DNA of 64,000 bases from JAGVSR01 sp963708775 (GCA_963708775.1 CAVPTI010000012.1:62001-126000); one strand, 5' to 3'; shown: positions 1 to 9,588, counted from the first letter of the stretch. The notes: generated by a model not told the origin, from the sequence alone. Translations and numbers: made by a program.

Positions 1-2
1 AA

Positions 3-92
3 CGCCGCCAGTGTTCCCGGCGGCCGCACGCTTCCATTGCCGGCGAATGGATCGATGTGGTTCTCGAAGCGTTCGAACAGCCGGGACAATAG
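3..92 (+). CDS. C-terminal fragment of an unidentified protein, cut by window start
   Basis: A reading frame open from the window edge ends at TAG (90-92). Its last residues read EWIDVVLEAFEQPGQ, which looks like the amphipathic end of a real protein. Only about 29 residues are visible and no family can be assigned. It lies upstream of hemF on the same strand, with about 190 bp between. An overlapping frame starting at 11 is longer but has atypical composition and was not preferred. Confidence is low because the fragment is short. Confidence 0.3.
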   Translation, partial: RRQCSRRPHASIAGEWIDVVLEAFEQPGQ

Positions 93-283
93 GTTATCGC
101 TTTCTGAATGCGAGCGGACAGCGGCTCGGGGGAGTGGTGATAAAGGTGGTACGCGCGTCCCTGGACAGCGGTTCCGACCCCTTCACGGCAGGCCTGGAAT
201 ACACTATCGGCTGGGGCAGCGTCGTGCCAGAAACGTGGCGCTAGAAAGCCCAAACGCCACACTGTTACGAAAGACCGGCCACG

Positions 284-1214
284 ATGGATGCCAACACGCC
301 CCCCGCAGCCCCCCTCCCCGAGCACAAGGCCAAGGCCCGCGCCTGGTTTGAAACCCTGCGCGACGATATCTGCGCAGCGTTCGAGAAGCTCGAGGACGAC
401 CTGCCGGCCGGCACCCAGACGTCGGACATGAACCCCGGCCGCTTCGTCCGCACACCCTGGAACCGCGCCGAACACACGGGCGATGATCCGACGGCCGACC
501 TTGGCGGCGGCGTTATGTCGATCATGCACGGCCGCGTCTTTGAAAAGGTGGGCGTCCACACCTCCACCGTTCACGGCGAATTCGCCCCCGAATTCCGCAA
601 GCAGATACCCGGTGCCGATCAGGACCCGCGCTTCTGGGCGTCGGGCATCTCGCTCATCGCCCACATGCACAACCCGCACGTTCCCGCCGTGCACATGAAC
701 ACGCGCATGGTCGTCACCTCGAAATGGTGGTTCGGCGGCGGTGCCGACCTCACGCCCGTCCTCGATGCGCCGCCGCACGCAGAAGGATGCCGACACGCTC
801 GCCTTCCACGCCGCCATGTATCAGGCCTGCGAAGCCCACAAGATCGCCGACTACAAGCGCTACAAGGAATGGTGCGACGAATACTTCTACCTGCCGCATC
901 GCAAGGAAATGCGCGGCATCGGCGGCATCTTCTACGATTACCTGACGCCGTCAGAAGAAGACGGCGGCTTCGATGCGGCGCTCGCCTTCACGCAGGATGT
1001 CGGTCGCGCATTCCGCAGCGTCTATCCGATGCTCGTGCGCGGCAACTGGACGACGCCCTGGACCGAGGAAGATCGCGAAGAACAACTCATCCGCCGCGGC
1101 CGCTACGTCGAATACAACCTGCTCTACGATCGCGGCACCATGTTCGGTCTCAAGACCGGCGGCAACGTGGAGAGCATCCTCTCGTCCATGCCTCCTGTCG
1201 TGAAGTGGCCATAG
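284..1214 (+). CDS. hemF: Oxygen-dependent coproporphyrinogen III oxidase (frameshifted)
   Basis: Converts coproporphyrinogen III to protoporphyrinogen IX with O2 in cytoplasmic heme synthesis. The N-terminal part reads MDANTPPAAPLPEHKAKARA and contains GGGVMSIMHGRVFEKVGV, the HMNTRMV segment and WWFGGGADLTPVLDA, all typical of HemF. At about 770-778 the frame changes: the downstream part (RRTQKDADTLAFH, then YCDEYFYLPHRKEMRGIGGIFYDYL-type sequence and the C-terminal GLKTGGNVESILSSMPP) lies one base over, consistent with one extra base in the gcgccgccg run. Removing it gives about 309 aa, the normal HemF length. The final residues PPVVKWP are also typical. The break is probably a sequence error, because both halves are fully conserved. 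Confidence 0.93.
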
Positions 1215-1276
1215 CAAAAAAGCGCTGCCGTCAACTCCAGAGATGAACCGGCAACCGACTCTAGGCTGCCGGTTCG

Positions 1277-2495
1277 CTACTGCCGCGCCATTTCGATGGC
1301 CACTTCATCGAACACTTGCGAAAACACGATGGCGCCTTCGTTCTTGATGTTGTCGTCCATCCGCACATCAAGCGCCTTCAAGCAGTTCCGCACCCGTCTT
1401 GCCGCGCACGATCGTATTGCGCCCATAGGCGGACCGCTCGAAAAAGTTGGGCGTCGTCGCCGCGCGTCCCGCCGGCGTCATCATCTCCAGACCCGTCGCG
1501 GGCCCGGCCAGGTTCATCAATTCGATTTCGGCACCCGTGAGCCGCGGCCGGCCCTTCTTCTCCGCGAGTTCCTTCAAGCCCTCGAGTTTCAACACCTGCA
1601 GCCAAGGACCGATGTCGCCATCGATGTTGATTGCGTGAATGCCGTAGCCCTTCGCTGTTCGGCCGAGCGCCACATGCCGGCTCCACTCGTTCGGCACCGA
1701 CTTCGCCACCGCGAGCATCCGCGTCAGGATCTGCGCCTTTCGCTCGTAGCGTTTGGCAGCGTCGGCCGACGGCGCGCCGGCTGCCATGCGCTTCAGCCGC
1801 GCGATGAAGCCCGGCCCATGCTTGACGAGTTCGCTGGTGGAATTGGCCGACAGCAACTGGGCGTAACCGATCGCCGTCGAAATTGGCGAGCCCTTCTTCG
1901 TGATCGGATGAATGCCGGCCACCATGTCGGCTGTGCCCAGACCACTCGTCTCCAGCGCATAAACGCGAACGACCTGTTCTTTCGTCAGCCCCACCCGCAG
2001 GGCCTCACGCGCATAGCGGCGCTTGAACTCCCGCTCAGGGATGCGCTCCGGCACGAAGCCATATTGCTCGCGCGCATGCGCCAGAAATTCGTCGACGCCA
2101 GGGCGCGGCTCTGGCGGCGGCTTCGTTTCTTCCTGCGCCTCCTGGAATTTTGCCCAGCGCTTGGCCAGACCGGCCGGCAACTGCGGACCCGCATATTCCG
2201 GCGGAAAACCCTTCGCATAATCTTTTGCCGTGATCGCCTGATCGGCGGCGCGCCGTTTGCGCCGGATCGCCCGCTTCTCCTCGACCTCGCTCCAGAACTC
2301 GTTCAGCGTCAGGTTGTAGTACCTACGCGCTGCAATGTACGTCTCGAACGTACGCCGCTCCGACCCGCCAAGACTGGACGCGAATGAAGCTTCCGGCGAC
2401 GCCATTGCCGGGGTGGCGACATGCACGGCTATGGCGGCCATGATCGCGAGGATCAGTCCCGTCCGCAAAAAGCGCCAACCGCCACGCGCCATCAT
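1277..2495 (-). CDS. Exported lytic-transglycosylase-like protein (frameshift near 3' end)
   Basis: An N-terminal signal (about residues 8-32, ending ATPAMA) predicts export. A middle basic and proline-rich part precedes a region around residues 185-230 with VYALETSGLGTADMVAG and AIGYAQLLSANS. This resembles the Glu-containing and G(Y/L)xQLL motifs of the SLT lysozyme-like fold, so peptidoglycan cleavage is plausible but not proven. The uninterrupted frame stops at 1368. Omitting one base near 1379 continues it with DVRMDDNIKNEGAIVFSQVF and ends at 1277-1279, for about 405 aa, so I annotate through that point. It is convergent with hemF and has no obvious operon partner. Confidence 0.6.
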
Positions 2496-2633
2496 TGCCG
2501 TCCTATGTCACAAGTCATCCGCCCTCATCACACCTGCACGCATGATTCTCTTTATTTTGGCCATGCGAAGGCGCACGAAATGCGGCAGAGCCTTACGCTC
2601 GGCACCTGATGCGACCGGACAAGCCACACTCAC

Positions 2634-3302
2634 ATGGCCATACTCTCAAACGAAGGTCCATTCCGGCTCGAGACGTTCCGCTCCCTGGCAGCCCGCCGCC
2701 TCCACCCCGCGCCTCAGACCACCACGCATGAAGCCGGCTCAGTCCCACCGCCCAGCGACTTCGACCTCAATCCGTCAGCCTTCACTGATTGGTCGGGAAG
2801 CGCCGCCGCCCGCCCCGCTGCGGTGCTCGTACCGATTGTGGCGCGCGACGATCTGTGCGTTCTCCTGACGCAGCGCACCCCCCACCTTGCAGCCCATGCC
2901 GGCCAGATTTCGTTTCCCGGCGGCAAGCCCGATCCGCTCGACACCGGCCCCGTCGATACCGCACTACGCGAAGCGGAAGAGGAAATCGGCTTGGCCCGCA
3001 CCTTCGTCGAACCGATCGGCTTTCTCGATGTTTATCGCACGGGAACCGGCTTCGCCGTCACCCCCGTCGTCGCGCTCGTTCACCCGGGCTTTGTTGTTGT
3101 GCCGAATGCAAATGAAGTCGCCGCCGTGTTTGAAGTGCCGCTTGCGTTCTTGATGGACCCGGCCAATCATCGCATCGATGCCCACACGCTTGGCGGCCGC
3201 GACCGGCGCTTCTACGCCATGCCCTTTGGTGAGCGCTATATCTGGGGCGCGACAGCGGGTATTCTACGAAACATGCACGATAAACTCTTTGGCTCGCCGT
3301 GA
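2634..3302 (+). CDS. Nudix hydrolase, CoA pyrophosphatase type (NudL-like)
   Basis: The 222-aa protein has a Nudix box GGKPDPLDTGP...REAEEEIGL (about residues 99-123). Directly before it lies LLTQRTPHLAAHAGQISFPG, the CoA-family signature that distinguishes NudL/CoAse from other Nudix enzymes. The expected activity is cleavage of CoA or acyl-CoA to 4'-phosphopantetheine derivatives plus 3',5'-ADP. It begins a same-strand run with the DUF6111 protein and the CCA-adding enzyme, with gaps of about 20 bp that suggest one transcript. Substrate preference is family knowledge and was not seen directly. Confidence 0.88.
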   Translation: MAILSNEGPFRLETFRSLAARRLHPAPQTTTHEAGSVPPPSDFDLNPSAFTDWSGSAAARPAAVLVPIVARDDLCVLLTQRTPHLAAHAGQISFPGGKPDPLDTGPVDTALREAEEEIGLARTFVEPIGFLDVYRTGTGFAVTPVVALVHPGFVVVPNANEVAAVFEVPLAFLMDPANHRIDAHTLGGRDRRFYAMPFGERYIWGATAGILRNMHDKLFGSP

Positions 3303-3323
3303 AGCGGGCCCGAACAAGGTCAC

Positions 3324-3614
3324 ATGATCCGCGTCGTTATCGAAAACATTCTCCTCTTCCTCCTGCCCACCTTGGCTTACATCGGATGGGTTCTGATCGC
3401 GCGTCCCGAGACGCTGGATCGCACGCAAGGCGGACGCATCAAGGCGTCCGGGCTCCTCAACGATGCACCGCTCGTCTGGCTGACGGCCGCCGGTACGCTC
3501 CTGCTCGTGGTGGCGCTCGTCTTCTTCGGAAGCACCTCCGGCGGCAAGCCGGGCCAGCACTACACCCCGCCATCCATGAAGGACGGCAAGATCCAACCCG
3601 GCCACATCGAATGA
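3324..3614 (+). CDS. Small membrane protein, DUF6111 family
   Basis: The 96-aa protein has two hydrophobic segments (about residues 4-24, ending WVLIA, and 47-68, LVWLTAAGTLLLVVALVFFG) and a polar tail. The family sits between a Nudix hydrolase and the CCA-adding enzyme in many Rhizobiales, as here. Its function is unknown. The start ATG lies 22 bp after the Nudix stop, and the gene ends 22 bp before the GTG of cca, so cotranscription is likely. Confidence 0.75.
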   Translation: MIRVVIENILLFLLPTLAYIGWVLIARPETLDRTQGGRIKASGLLNDAPLVWLTAAGTLLLVVALVFFGSTSGGKPGQHYTPPSMKDGKIQPGHIE

Positions 3615-3636
3615 GCCCACATCGCAAGCGCGTCCC

Positions 3637-4899
3637 GTGACCGTCGACCCGAACCCAGCGCCCGATCCCCGGCTCGCCGATGCGTCCTGGCTGCGCGCGC
3701 CCGAAACCCAGCGCGTCATCGCCGCCGTCACCGCCGGTGGCGGAGAAGCGCGCATCGTCGGCGGCGCGGTTCGCAACACACTGATGGGCCGCCCTGTCAC
3801 CGATATCGACATCGCCACCACCGTTCGGCCGGAGGATGTTCTGGTCCGCGCCCAGGCAGCCGGCCTCAGCGCGATCCCCACCGGCCTCAGCCACGGCACC
3901 GTCACCGTCATCGCCGGCCATCAGCCGTTCGAGGTGACGACGCTTCGCCGCGACGTGGAAACACACGGACGCCACGCCACCGTCGCCTTCACCGAGGATT
4001 GGTCGAGCGACGCGCATCGCCGCGACTTTACGATCAACGCTCTTTATTGCGATGCAGCCGGCCGGCTCTACGATCACACGTCCGGCCTTGACGATCTTGC
4101 GGCCCACCGCGTCCGCTTCATCGGCCGCGCCGAAGACCGCATCGCCGAGGACTATCTTCGCATCCTGCGGTTCTACCGCTTCACCGCCGAATACGCGGAA
4201 GGCTCCATCGATCGCGAGGGCCACGAAGCCTGCGCCGCCACGCAAGAAGGTCTCGACCTCATCTCTGCCGAGCGCATTCGTGCCGAGCTCTTGAAGCTCC
4301 TCGCCGCCCCGCACGCGCCGATTGTGGTCTCGGAAATGGACGAGGCGGGCCTCCTCACCCGGATCCTTGGAGCCCCTGCTGACGTCGTCACCTTCGCGCG
4401 CCTCGCCGCGCTCGAACGAGCCCTTGGCCTGCCCCCCGATCCCATCCGCCGTCTTATCGCATTGGCTGCCCCCGATGCCGGCGCACGCCTCCGCGACCGG
4501 CTCCGGCTGTCGAACACGGAAGCCACCCGCATCTCAAATCTTGACTTGCCCGATGCCACGTTCGACCCCGCCGCCTCCGATAACGGAGCCAAGTCCTTCA
4601 TTTACCGCCACGGCCTCGAGACGTTCCGCGACGGCGTCCTCCTGACCTGGGCGCGCGATCTCGCAAGTCTGCCCTCAGATCCGGCCCGCCGAAACCTGCT
4701 GGCGCTCGCAGACCGTTGGATTGCCCCGACGCTGCCCGTCAGCGGCAAAGACCTGCTCGCCCTCGGCGTTCCCGCCGGTCCTCAGATGGGCGCCATCCTC
4801 GACCAGTTCGAGGACTGGTGGATCGCCGCCGGCTTCCCTGTTGATCCCGCCAGTGTTCGCCAACGCCTCGCCGCGCTGATCAACCTTAAAAAGGAGTAA
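3637..4899 (+). CDS. cca: CCA-adding tRNA nucleotidyltransferase
   Basis: Adds or repairs the 3' CCA of tRNAs from CTP and ATP. The 420-aa class II enzyme shows the nucleotide-binding loop GGAVRNTLMG (about residues 42-51), the catalytic acidic pair in VTDIDIATT, the HGTVTV strand, the RRDFTINALY motif and the EDYLRILRFYRF segment, all hallmarks of the polymerase head and neck. The start is a GTG at 3637; no upstream ATG fits the family alignment. It is last in the Nudix-DUF6111-cca run. No HD domain is evident. Confidence 0.93.
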   Translation: MTVDPNPAPDPRLADASWLRAPETQRVIAAVTAGGGEARIVGGAVRNTLMGRPVTDIDIATTVRPEDVLVRAQAAGLSAIPTGLSHGTVTVIAGHQPFEVTTLRRDVETHGRHATVAFTEDWSSDAHRRDFTINALYCDAAGRLYDHTSGLDDLAAHRVRFIGRAEDRIAEDYLRILRFYRFTAEYAEGSIDREGHEACAATQEGLDLISAERIRAELLKLLAAPHAPIVVSEMDEAGLLTRILGAPADVVTFARLAALERALGLPPDPIRRLIALAAPDAGARLRDRLRLSNTEATRISNLDLPDATFDPAASDNGAKSFIYRHGLETFRDGVLLTWARDLASLPSDPARRNLLALADRWIAPTLPVSGKDLLALGVPAGPQMGAILDQFEDWWIAAGFPVDPASVRQRLAALINLKKE

Positions 4900-4988
4900 A
4901 TCAGCGCTTCCCGGCAGATCGCGCCACAGTTATGATCATACACTCGGGTCGTGCAGCCCGGTCATGTGAGTATTGCGTCAGGCCCCCG

Positions 4989-5246
4989 ATGCGTTTTGAT
5001 GACGAGCAATCCGAAGACGAGTTGATCGGTGAATTGCGGCTTCGCTCGCAGAAATTCATCCAGATCGTGTTCTGCGGCTTTACCGTTTTGTTCGCCGCCC
5101 TCGCGCTGGTCGCCCACCATTCGCCCGAGACCCTCGCCCTCGCCGACGCGCAGCCGCGCCAGATCGCCGACACGTTCCTCGTCCTCGCGGCGGCCTATGC
5201 GGTTTGCTTGTTCGTGTGGGAACGCATCTACGTCGTCCGCGACTAG
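4989..5246 (+). CDS. Small two-helix membrane protein of unknown function
   Basis: Starting at MRFDDEQSEDELIGELRLRS, the 85-aa product has an acidic N-terminus and two hydrophobic helices (IVFCGFTVLFAALALVA and TFLVLAAAYAVCLFVW). The frame is open upstream to 4932, but that extension has unusual composition, and the ATG at 4989 precedes the first coherent protein sequence. I do not recognise a family. It follows cca on the same strand by about 90 bp. Confidence 0.5.
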   Translation: MRFDDEQSEDELIGELRLRSQKFIQIVFCGFTVLFAALALVAHHSPETLALADAQPRQIADTFLVLAAAYAVCLFVWERIYVVRD

Positions 5247-5253
5247 CAGCGCT

Positions 5254-5436
5254 TTAAGACGCCCGCGGCCCAGCCATCAACGCGAGCGCGGCTTCAATAC
5301 GCCGCCAATCGCGCGCCTCGTCCTCTCGCCCTTCCGCCTCGAGCCGCAACGCGTTCTGCGCAGCCTGTACGATCGCTTTTTCACCGTGCGCTGCCATCAT
5401 GAGCCGCGCCTGCTCCTGAACGTCGAGTGCCTGCAT
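5254..5436 (-). CDS. Small helical protein of unknown function (60 aa)
   Basis: The start ATG (5434-5436) is preceded by a very good ribosome site (GAGGAGG with about 6 bases spacing), which decides it over in-frame upstream starts such as the ATG at 5463. The product MQALDVQEQARLMMAAHGEK... ends in RRIEAALALMAGPRAS and is charged and helical, without signal or membrane segment. It matches short uncharacterised alphaproteobacterial proteins in style. It is convergent with the small membrane gene and lies downstream of the H-NS-type gene, separated from it by a terminator. Confidence 0.55.
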   Translation of the reverse strand: MQALDVQEQARLMMAAHGEKAIVQAAQNALRLEAEGREDEARDWRRIEAALALMAGPRAS

Positions 5437-5515
5437 CGCCGCCTCCTCGTATCCATGACGCATGACAGACACGTGGGGTGCGCGTCCTCCGCGTTCAACC
5501 GGCCCTGAAAACACA

Positions 5516-5546
5516 AACGACTGCCGCAGATGCTGCGGCAGTCGTT
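5516..5546 (-). terminator. Rho-independent terminator of the H-NS-type gene
   Basis: A perfect 14-bp stem (5516-5529 with 5533-5546, core GACTGCCGCAG) closes a 3-nt loop. Read on the minus strand it is followed by the T-rich stretch TGTGTTTT. It lies about 40 bp after the stop of the H-NS-type gene. Confidence 0.8.
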
Positions 5547-5588
5547 CGAAAGATACGGGCCCGCGAGGGCATGAACACGATTGCGAAT

Positions 5589-5909
5589 TTAGATCGCGAA
5601 ATCGTCCATCTTGGCGCCCTTCTTCAAGCGCGCCACCAGCCAATTCGGCTTGCGTCCGCGACCCGTCCAGGTTTCGCTCTTATTCTCAGGGTTGGCATAC
5701 TTGGCAGCCGATTTGGAACGGCCCCGTCCGCGAGCAGCGAAACCATACAGTTCTGCGACCGTGAAACCTGAGCCTTCGACGAGACGGTCGATCCGATCTT
5801 TGAGATCGGATTTCGCCTTTTCGCGCGCGGCAGACTTCGCCTTCGCAATCTTGGCCTCAAGGTCGTTGATTTCCTTCAACGACATCCGATCTACGTTTAC
5901 TGCAGCCAT
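5589..5909 (-). CDS. H-NS family nucleoid-associated protein
   Basis: The product is 106 aa. An N-terminal coiled-coil half (MSLKEINDLEAKIAKAKSAA, oligomerisation) is joined to a C-terminal AT-hook-like DNA-binding domain with KYANPENKSETWTGRGRKPN, the signature of the H-NS/MvaT-like histone family. Such proteins silence AT-rich DNA by bridging. The start at 5909 is chosen because AAGGA lies 7 bases upstream. It is monocistronic, with its own terminator, and an AT-rich upstream region (5934-6149) probably carries the promoter. Confidence 0.85.
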   Translation of the reverse strand: MAAVNVDRMSLKEINDLEAKIAKAKSAAREKAKSDLKDRIDRLVEGSGFTVAELYGFAARGRGRSKSAAKYANPENKSETWTGRGRKPNWLVARLKKGAKMDDFAI

Positions 5910-6149
5910 GGTGCGGTCCTTGTCTTGATACACTCGAATTAGGAAGTCTTTTGTGTTGATCGACTTATAGCGGTCCCATATCAGCTGGGTCTAGCGCCGT
6001 CTGAGCCTTTTTTGCCGCATCAAATGCCGATAATCAGTTAACACGCATTTAGCAAGCCGGTATGATCAAACAATTAGGTTTTCGATTTTCTATGCTAACG
6101 AATTGACATAAAGCCGACGTAAGCAACACGAACCGCTTAATTTTATGAT

Positions 6150-7382
6150 CTATTCGCTCCGCAGCGCCTCGATCGGGTTCAAACCGGCCGCCCGCCGGGC
6201 CGGAAAAAATCCAAAAACGATCCCGGTCAATGCAGCAGCCCCCATGGCTCCGCCAATGACGGCGGGGCTCACAGCCACCGGCCAGCTTGCCAGATAGGCG
6301 ACGAGCCATGCGATTCCAATACCCAGTGCAATTCCGATAAGACCGCCGAGCAGACACAACGTCACCGCCTCGACCAGAAATTGCAGCATGATATCGCGTT
6401 TGCGGCCGCCCACCGCCATCCGAAGACCAATCTCGCGCGTGCGCTCCGTCACCGAAACAAGCATGATATTCATGATGCCGATGCCGCCGACGATAAGAGA
6501 AATCGCCGAAGTCGCGCCCAGGAGATAACTGAGCGTAGAAAGAACTTCCGTACGCGCACGCATGAATTCGGCCATGTTTCGGACGGAGAAAGTGTCTTCG
6601 TTGTTGGGGCCGCTTTTGCGCCGCTGCCGCAACAACGTTTCCATCTCTTCCTGAGCCGTCTTGATGTCGGTCTGCTCGTCGAGCTTCACGTAGATGCGCC
6701 CGACTTGATCAACCTGGATATCGCTTTTGCCGACCACCCGATTTCGCGCGGTGGTAATAGGGATGAGCATGATGTCATCCTGATCGCGCCCCATCGCCGA
6801 CTGTCCCTTCACCGATAGAACACCAACGATCTGAAACGGGACATTCTTAATCCGGACTTCAGCGCCCAATGGATTCTCGCCCGGAAACAGCTGCTTGGCG
6901 ACCGTCTGTCCGATCAGCGCAACCCGGGCAGCCGTTCGCACATCCTGTGCATTGATCTCGCGACCCTCGCTCAACGGCCAGTCCCGTACGAATGTGTACT
7001 CGCCGTGCACGCCGCTGACCGATGTCGTCCAATTCAGATTGCCGCGCACGACGGGCGCCGATTTATCGAGTTGACCCGAGATGCCGATCACGCCTTGAAT
7101 TTTGTCTCTGAGCCCGCTGATGTCGCCCTCTGATAAGGGCAGCGCCGTGCCGGCCGCGCTCGAGCGCCCCATCACGCGCATGGCGTCGGGGAAAATGACG
7201 AGCATATTCGTTCCCAGCGCGGTGATTTGACGATTCACTTCTCCAGCGGCCCCGTTGCCCACGGCAACGAGAATGATCACCGACGCCACACCGATCACGA
7301 TGCCGAGCGTCGTCAGGATCGAACGCAGCAAATTGGAACGCAGCGCCGTCAGCGCCACCACAAGGCTGTCGAGCACCGTCAT
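6150..7382 (-). CDS. MacB-like ABC transporter permease
   Basis: The 410-aa product is the membrane subunit of a MacAB-type exporter. It has one N-terminal helix (about 18-42, with GIVIGVASVIILVAVGNG), a long MacB-type periplasmic domain, and three C-terminal helices of the FtsX-like domain (LLGATSAISLIVGGIGIMNI, the EIGLRMAVGGRKRDI coupling region, and helices ending in GFFPARRAAGLNPIEALR). The start ATG overlaps the stop of the ATPase gene (ATGA), so the two are translationally coupled. Unlike E. coli MacB, ATPase and permease are separate chains. The cargo is unknown. Confidence 0.88.
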   Translation of the reverse strand: MTVLDSLVVALTALRSNLLRSILTTLGIVIGVASVIILVAVGNGAAGEVNRQITALGTNMLVIFPDAMRVMGRSSAAGTALPLSEGDISGLRDKIQGVIGISGQLDKSAPVVRGNLNWTTSVSGVHGEYTFVRDWPLSEGREINAQDVRTAARVALIGQTVAKQLFPGENPLGAEVRIKNVPFQIVGVLSVKGQSAMGRDQDDIMLIPITTARNRVVGKSDIQVDQVGRIYVKLDEQTDIKTAQEEMETLLRQRRKSGPNNEDTFSVRNMAEFMRARTEVLSTLSYLLGATSAISLIVGGIGIMNIMLVSVTERTREIGLRMAVGGRKRDIMLQFLVEAVTLCLLGGLIGIALGIGIAWLVAYLASWPVAVSPAVIGGAMGAAALTGIVFGFFPARRAAGLNPIEALRSE

Positions 7383-8122
7383 TGAGCAGCCTCGTTGATC
7401 CGCGGCATGTGCCGCTCGTCCGAGATGACCCGTCCATCGCGGAAGGTGATCCGCCGCCGCGCCCACTCGGCGATGTCGGGCTCGTGGGTCACGACGATCA
7501 CCGTGATGCCTTGCGCGTTGAGATCAGAAAACAGCCGCATGATCTCCGCCGACGTCCGGCTGTCGAGTGCGCCCGTCGGTTCATCCGCGAGCAGGATCTT
7601 CGGCGTGTTGACGAGCGCGCGTGCAATCGCGACGCGCTGCTGCTGGCCGCCGGACAGCTGACGCGGCAGATGGTCTACGCGGTTGCCGAGCCCAACTTGC
7701 TCGAGCCGGCGGCGGGCTTCCGCTTCCATGTCGGCGGGTCGGGGATGGGCATAGAGCAGCGGTAACATCACCTGGCGCAGTGCCTTCGTCCGAGCCAGCA
7801 AATTGAATTGCTGAAAAACGAACCCCAGTGTTTTGTTGCGCAGAGCCGCCAAGTCGTCGGACGACAGCTTGCCGATATCACGCCCATCGATTTCAAGGTG
7901 CCCGGACGTGGGCGTATCAAGCCCGCCGATGAGGTTCATCATCGTCGACTTGCCCGATCCCGACGCTCCCATGATCGCAACGAAATCACCGTCCTCGATC
8001 TCGAGCGTCACGCCATCGAGCGCACGCACTTCCTGATCGCCAACGTGGTAGATCTTCTCCACGTTATGGGCGGTGATGATCGGCCTGCCTTGCCGCCGTG
8101 ACGCATCGGCTGCCACGGTCAT
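7379..8122 (-). CDS. MacB-type ABC transporter ATPase
   Basis: The 247-aa ATPase drives the MacB-like permease. It has Walker A GASGSGKST (about residue 54), Q-loop FVFQQFNLL, signature LSGGQQQR, Walker B ILLADEPTGALD and H-loop VTHEPD, which place it in the LolD/MacB/FtsE subfamily. It starts inside the stop codon of the adaptor gene (8119-8122, ATGA) and overlaps the permease start by four bases. The three genes therefore form one tightly coupled operon. Confidence 0.92.
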   Translation of the reverse strand: MTVAADASRRQGRPIITAHNVEKIYHVGDQEVRALDGVTLEIEDGDFVAIMGASGSGKSTMMNLIGGLDTPTSGHLEIDGRDIGKLSSDDLAALRNKTLGFVFQQFNLLARTKALRQVMLPLLYAHPRPADMEAEARRRLEQVGLGNRVDHLPRQLSGGQQQRVAIARALVNTPKILLADEPTGALDSRTSAEIMRLFSDLNAQGITVIVVTHEPDIAEWARRRITFRDGRVISDERHMPRINEAAQ

Positions 8123-9588
8123 TTCTTGACCTCACGCACGCGCACGATGATCTTGTCGCCGTCCTTCACGTCACCGCCGACGATCTCTGTGAACTGGTCG
8201 TCGGCAAGCCCGACGCGCGCCATCCGCCGCTCAGGCTGTCCCTGACCATCCAAAACCCAAACTGCCGCCGTCCGCGTCGTTTCACGGCCTTTCTTCCAAC
8301 GCTCATACGTCTTGCGCTGATCCTCGCTCATGGTTGGCACGAGCGCTTGCTCGATGCGCATGTTGAGCTTCATGCGAAAAGCGGAGGGATCAAATGTCGA
8401 GGGGCCAAATCCGCCGCTCTGTGCCGACGCCTTCGTCTCCGCCGCGATCGCCTGTATCTGGGCGCGCAGCGCCTCCACCTGCGCCGGCGTCAGATCCAGT
8501 TCACCCTTCAGCCGCTCGACTGTGCGCTCTGAACGATTGGCTGCGTCCGCTGACTGGGCCTCCGCCCCTCCCTGGCCGTCGCGCGGACGGAACCGCAGTG
8601 CGTCGTTGGATACGCGCATGACATCGTCCCGCCGCGCGCTCTCGATGCGCACGTTCGCCGTCATGCCCGGAAACAGCCGACGATCTTCGTTCTTCGCTTC
8701 AATGATCACGGTGTACGTCACGACGTTGTTGATCTCCGTGGCCGCCAGACGAATTTGCGTCACGCGGCCCTCGAATTCCCGCTCCGGATAGGCATCGACC
8801 GTGAAGGTCACCGGGTTACCTTCCGCGATCGACCCCACATCGGCCTCGTTCACCTGCGCTTCGATGCGGATGCGCGACAGGTCCTGCGCGATCTTGAACA
8901 ATTCCGGCGCCTGAAAGCTGGAGGCCACCGTCTGTCCCGGATCGACCGAGCGCGAAATCACGGTGCCGCTGATCGGCGACTTGATCTCCGAGCGCTCCAG
9001 ATCGACGCGTGCGCTGTCGAGAGCCGCCTTGCGCTGTACGATCTGCGCCTCAGCCGTCTCGATCAACGATTTCACGACCTCGATCTCGGCTTTCGCCACA
9101 TCCCGGTCGCGGATTGCATTATCGAGCGCCTGCTCACTGGCAAATCTCTTCTCAGCCAGCGATCGCTGCCGCTCGATCGTCCGCTCGGCATTGACGAGCA
9201 CGGCATCCGCTTTGATCCCCGCAGCTTTCTGATTGGCGAGCGCGGCTTGCGCAGCGAGCAGGTTCGCTTCCGCCTCGGCCACCTTGGCCGCGAACGTCCG
9301 CCGGTCGAGCTTGGCCAGCACATCGCCCGGCTTCACTTCGGAATTGAAATCGACATTGACGCTCTCAACCGGACCCGAAAGATATGATCCCACACTCACC
9401 GTGACGAGCGCGCGCACCGGCCCCGACGTCGAAACAATCCGCCGGATGGTTCCTTTTTCTACAGCCACCGTCTCGTACTCGAACGCCGGCTTGGATGGTG
9501 CACCAAGGTTGAGAAACCAGATGACACCCCCGAGCGCGAGCGCGACCGGAACGGCCAGGGTGAACAATCGGCTGAGACGCTTGGTCAT
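8119..9588 (-). CDS. Periplasmic adaptor (MacA/HlyD family) with Spy-like C-terminal insertion
   Basis: The 489-aa membrane fusion protein has an N-terminal anchor (about residues 7-26), a lipoyl half-motif GSYLSGPVESVNVDFNSEVK, and a long coiled coil rich in Ala/Glu/Lys (about 95-200). The second lipoyl half contains KSPISGTVISRSVDPGQTV, followed by a beta-barrel. Around residues 355-445, between barrel and C-terminal membrane-proximal domain, lies a helical insert (LDLTPAQVEALRAQIQAIAA ... SEDQRKTYERW) that resembles LTxxQ repeats of Spy/CpxP chaperones. Such inserts occur in some MacA-like adaptors. It should link the ABC pair to an outer-membrane TolC; no tolC is present here. Confidence 0.88.
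   Translation of the reverse strand: MTKRLSRLFTLAVPVALALGGVIWFLNLGAPSKPAFEYETVAVEKGTIRRIVSTSGPVRALVTVSVGSYLSGPVESVNVDFNSEVKPGDVLAKLDRRTFAAKVAEAEANLLAAQAALANQKAAGIKADAVLVNAERTIERQRSLAEKRFASEQALDNAIRDRDVAKAEIEVVKSLIETAEAQIVQRKAALDSARVDLERSEIKSPISGTVISRSVDPGQTVASSFQAPELFKIAQDLSRIRIEAQVNEADVGSIAEGNPVTFTVDAYPEREFEGRVTQIRLAATEINNVVTYTVIIEAKNEDRRLFPGMTANVRIESARRDDVMRVSNDALRFRPRDGQGGAEAQSADAANRSERTVERLKGELDLTPAQVEALRAQIQAIAAETKASAQSGGFGPSTFDPSAFRMKLNMRIEQALVPTMSEDQRKTYERWKKGRETTRTAAVWVLDGQGQPERRMARVGLADDQFTEIVGGDVKDGDKIIVRVREVKK

Noticed and set aside
1296..2387. 363-aa plus-strand protein
   Set aside because: It is the antisense shadow of the exported transglycosylase-like gene, which has a signal peptide and motifs.
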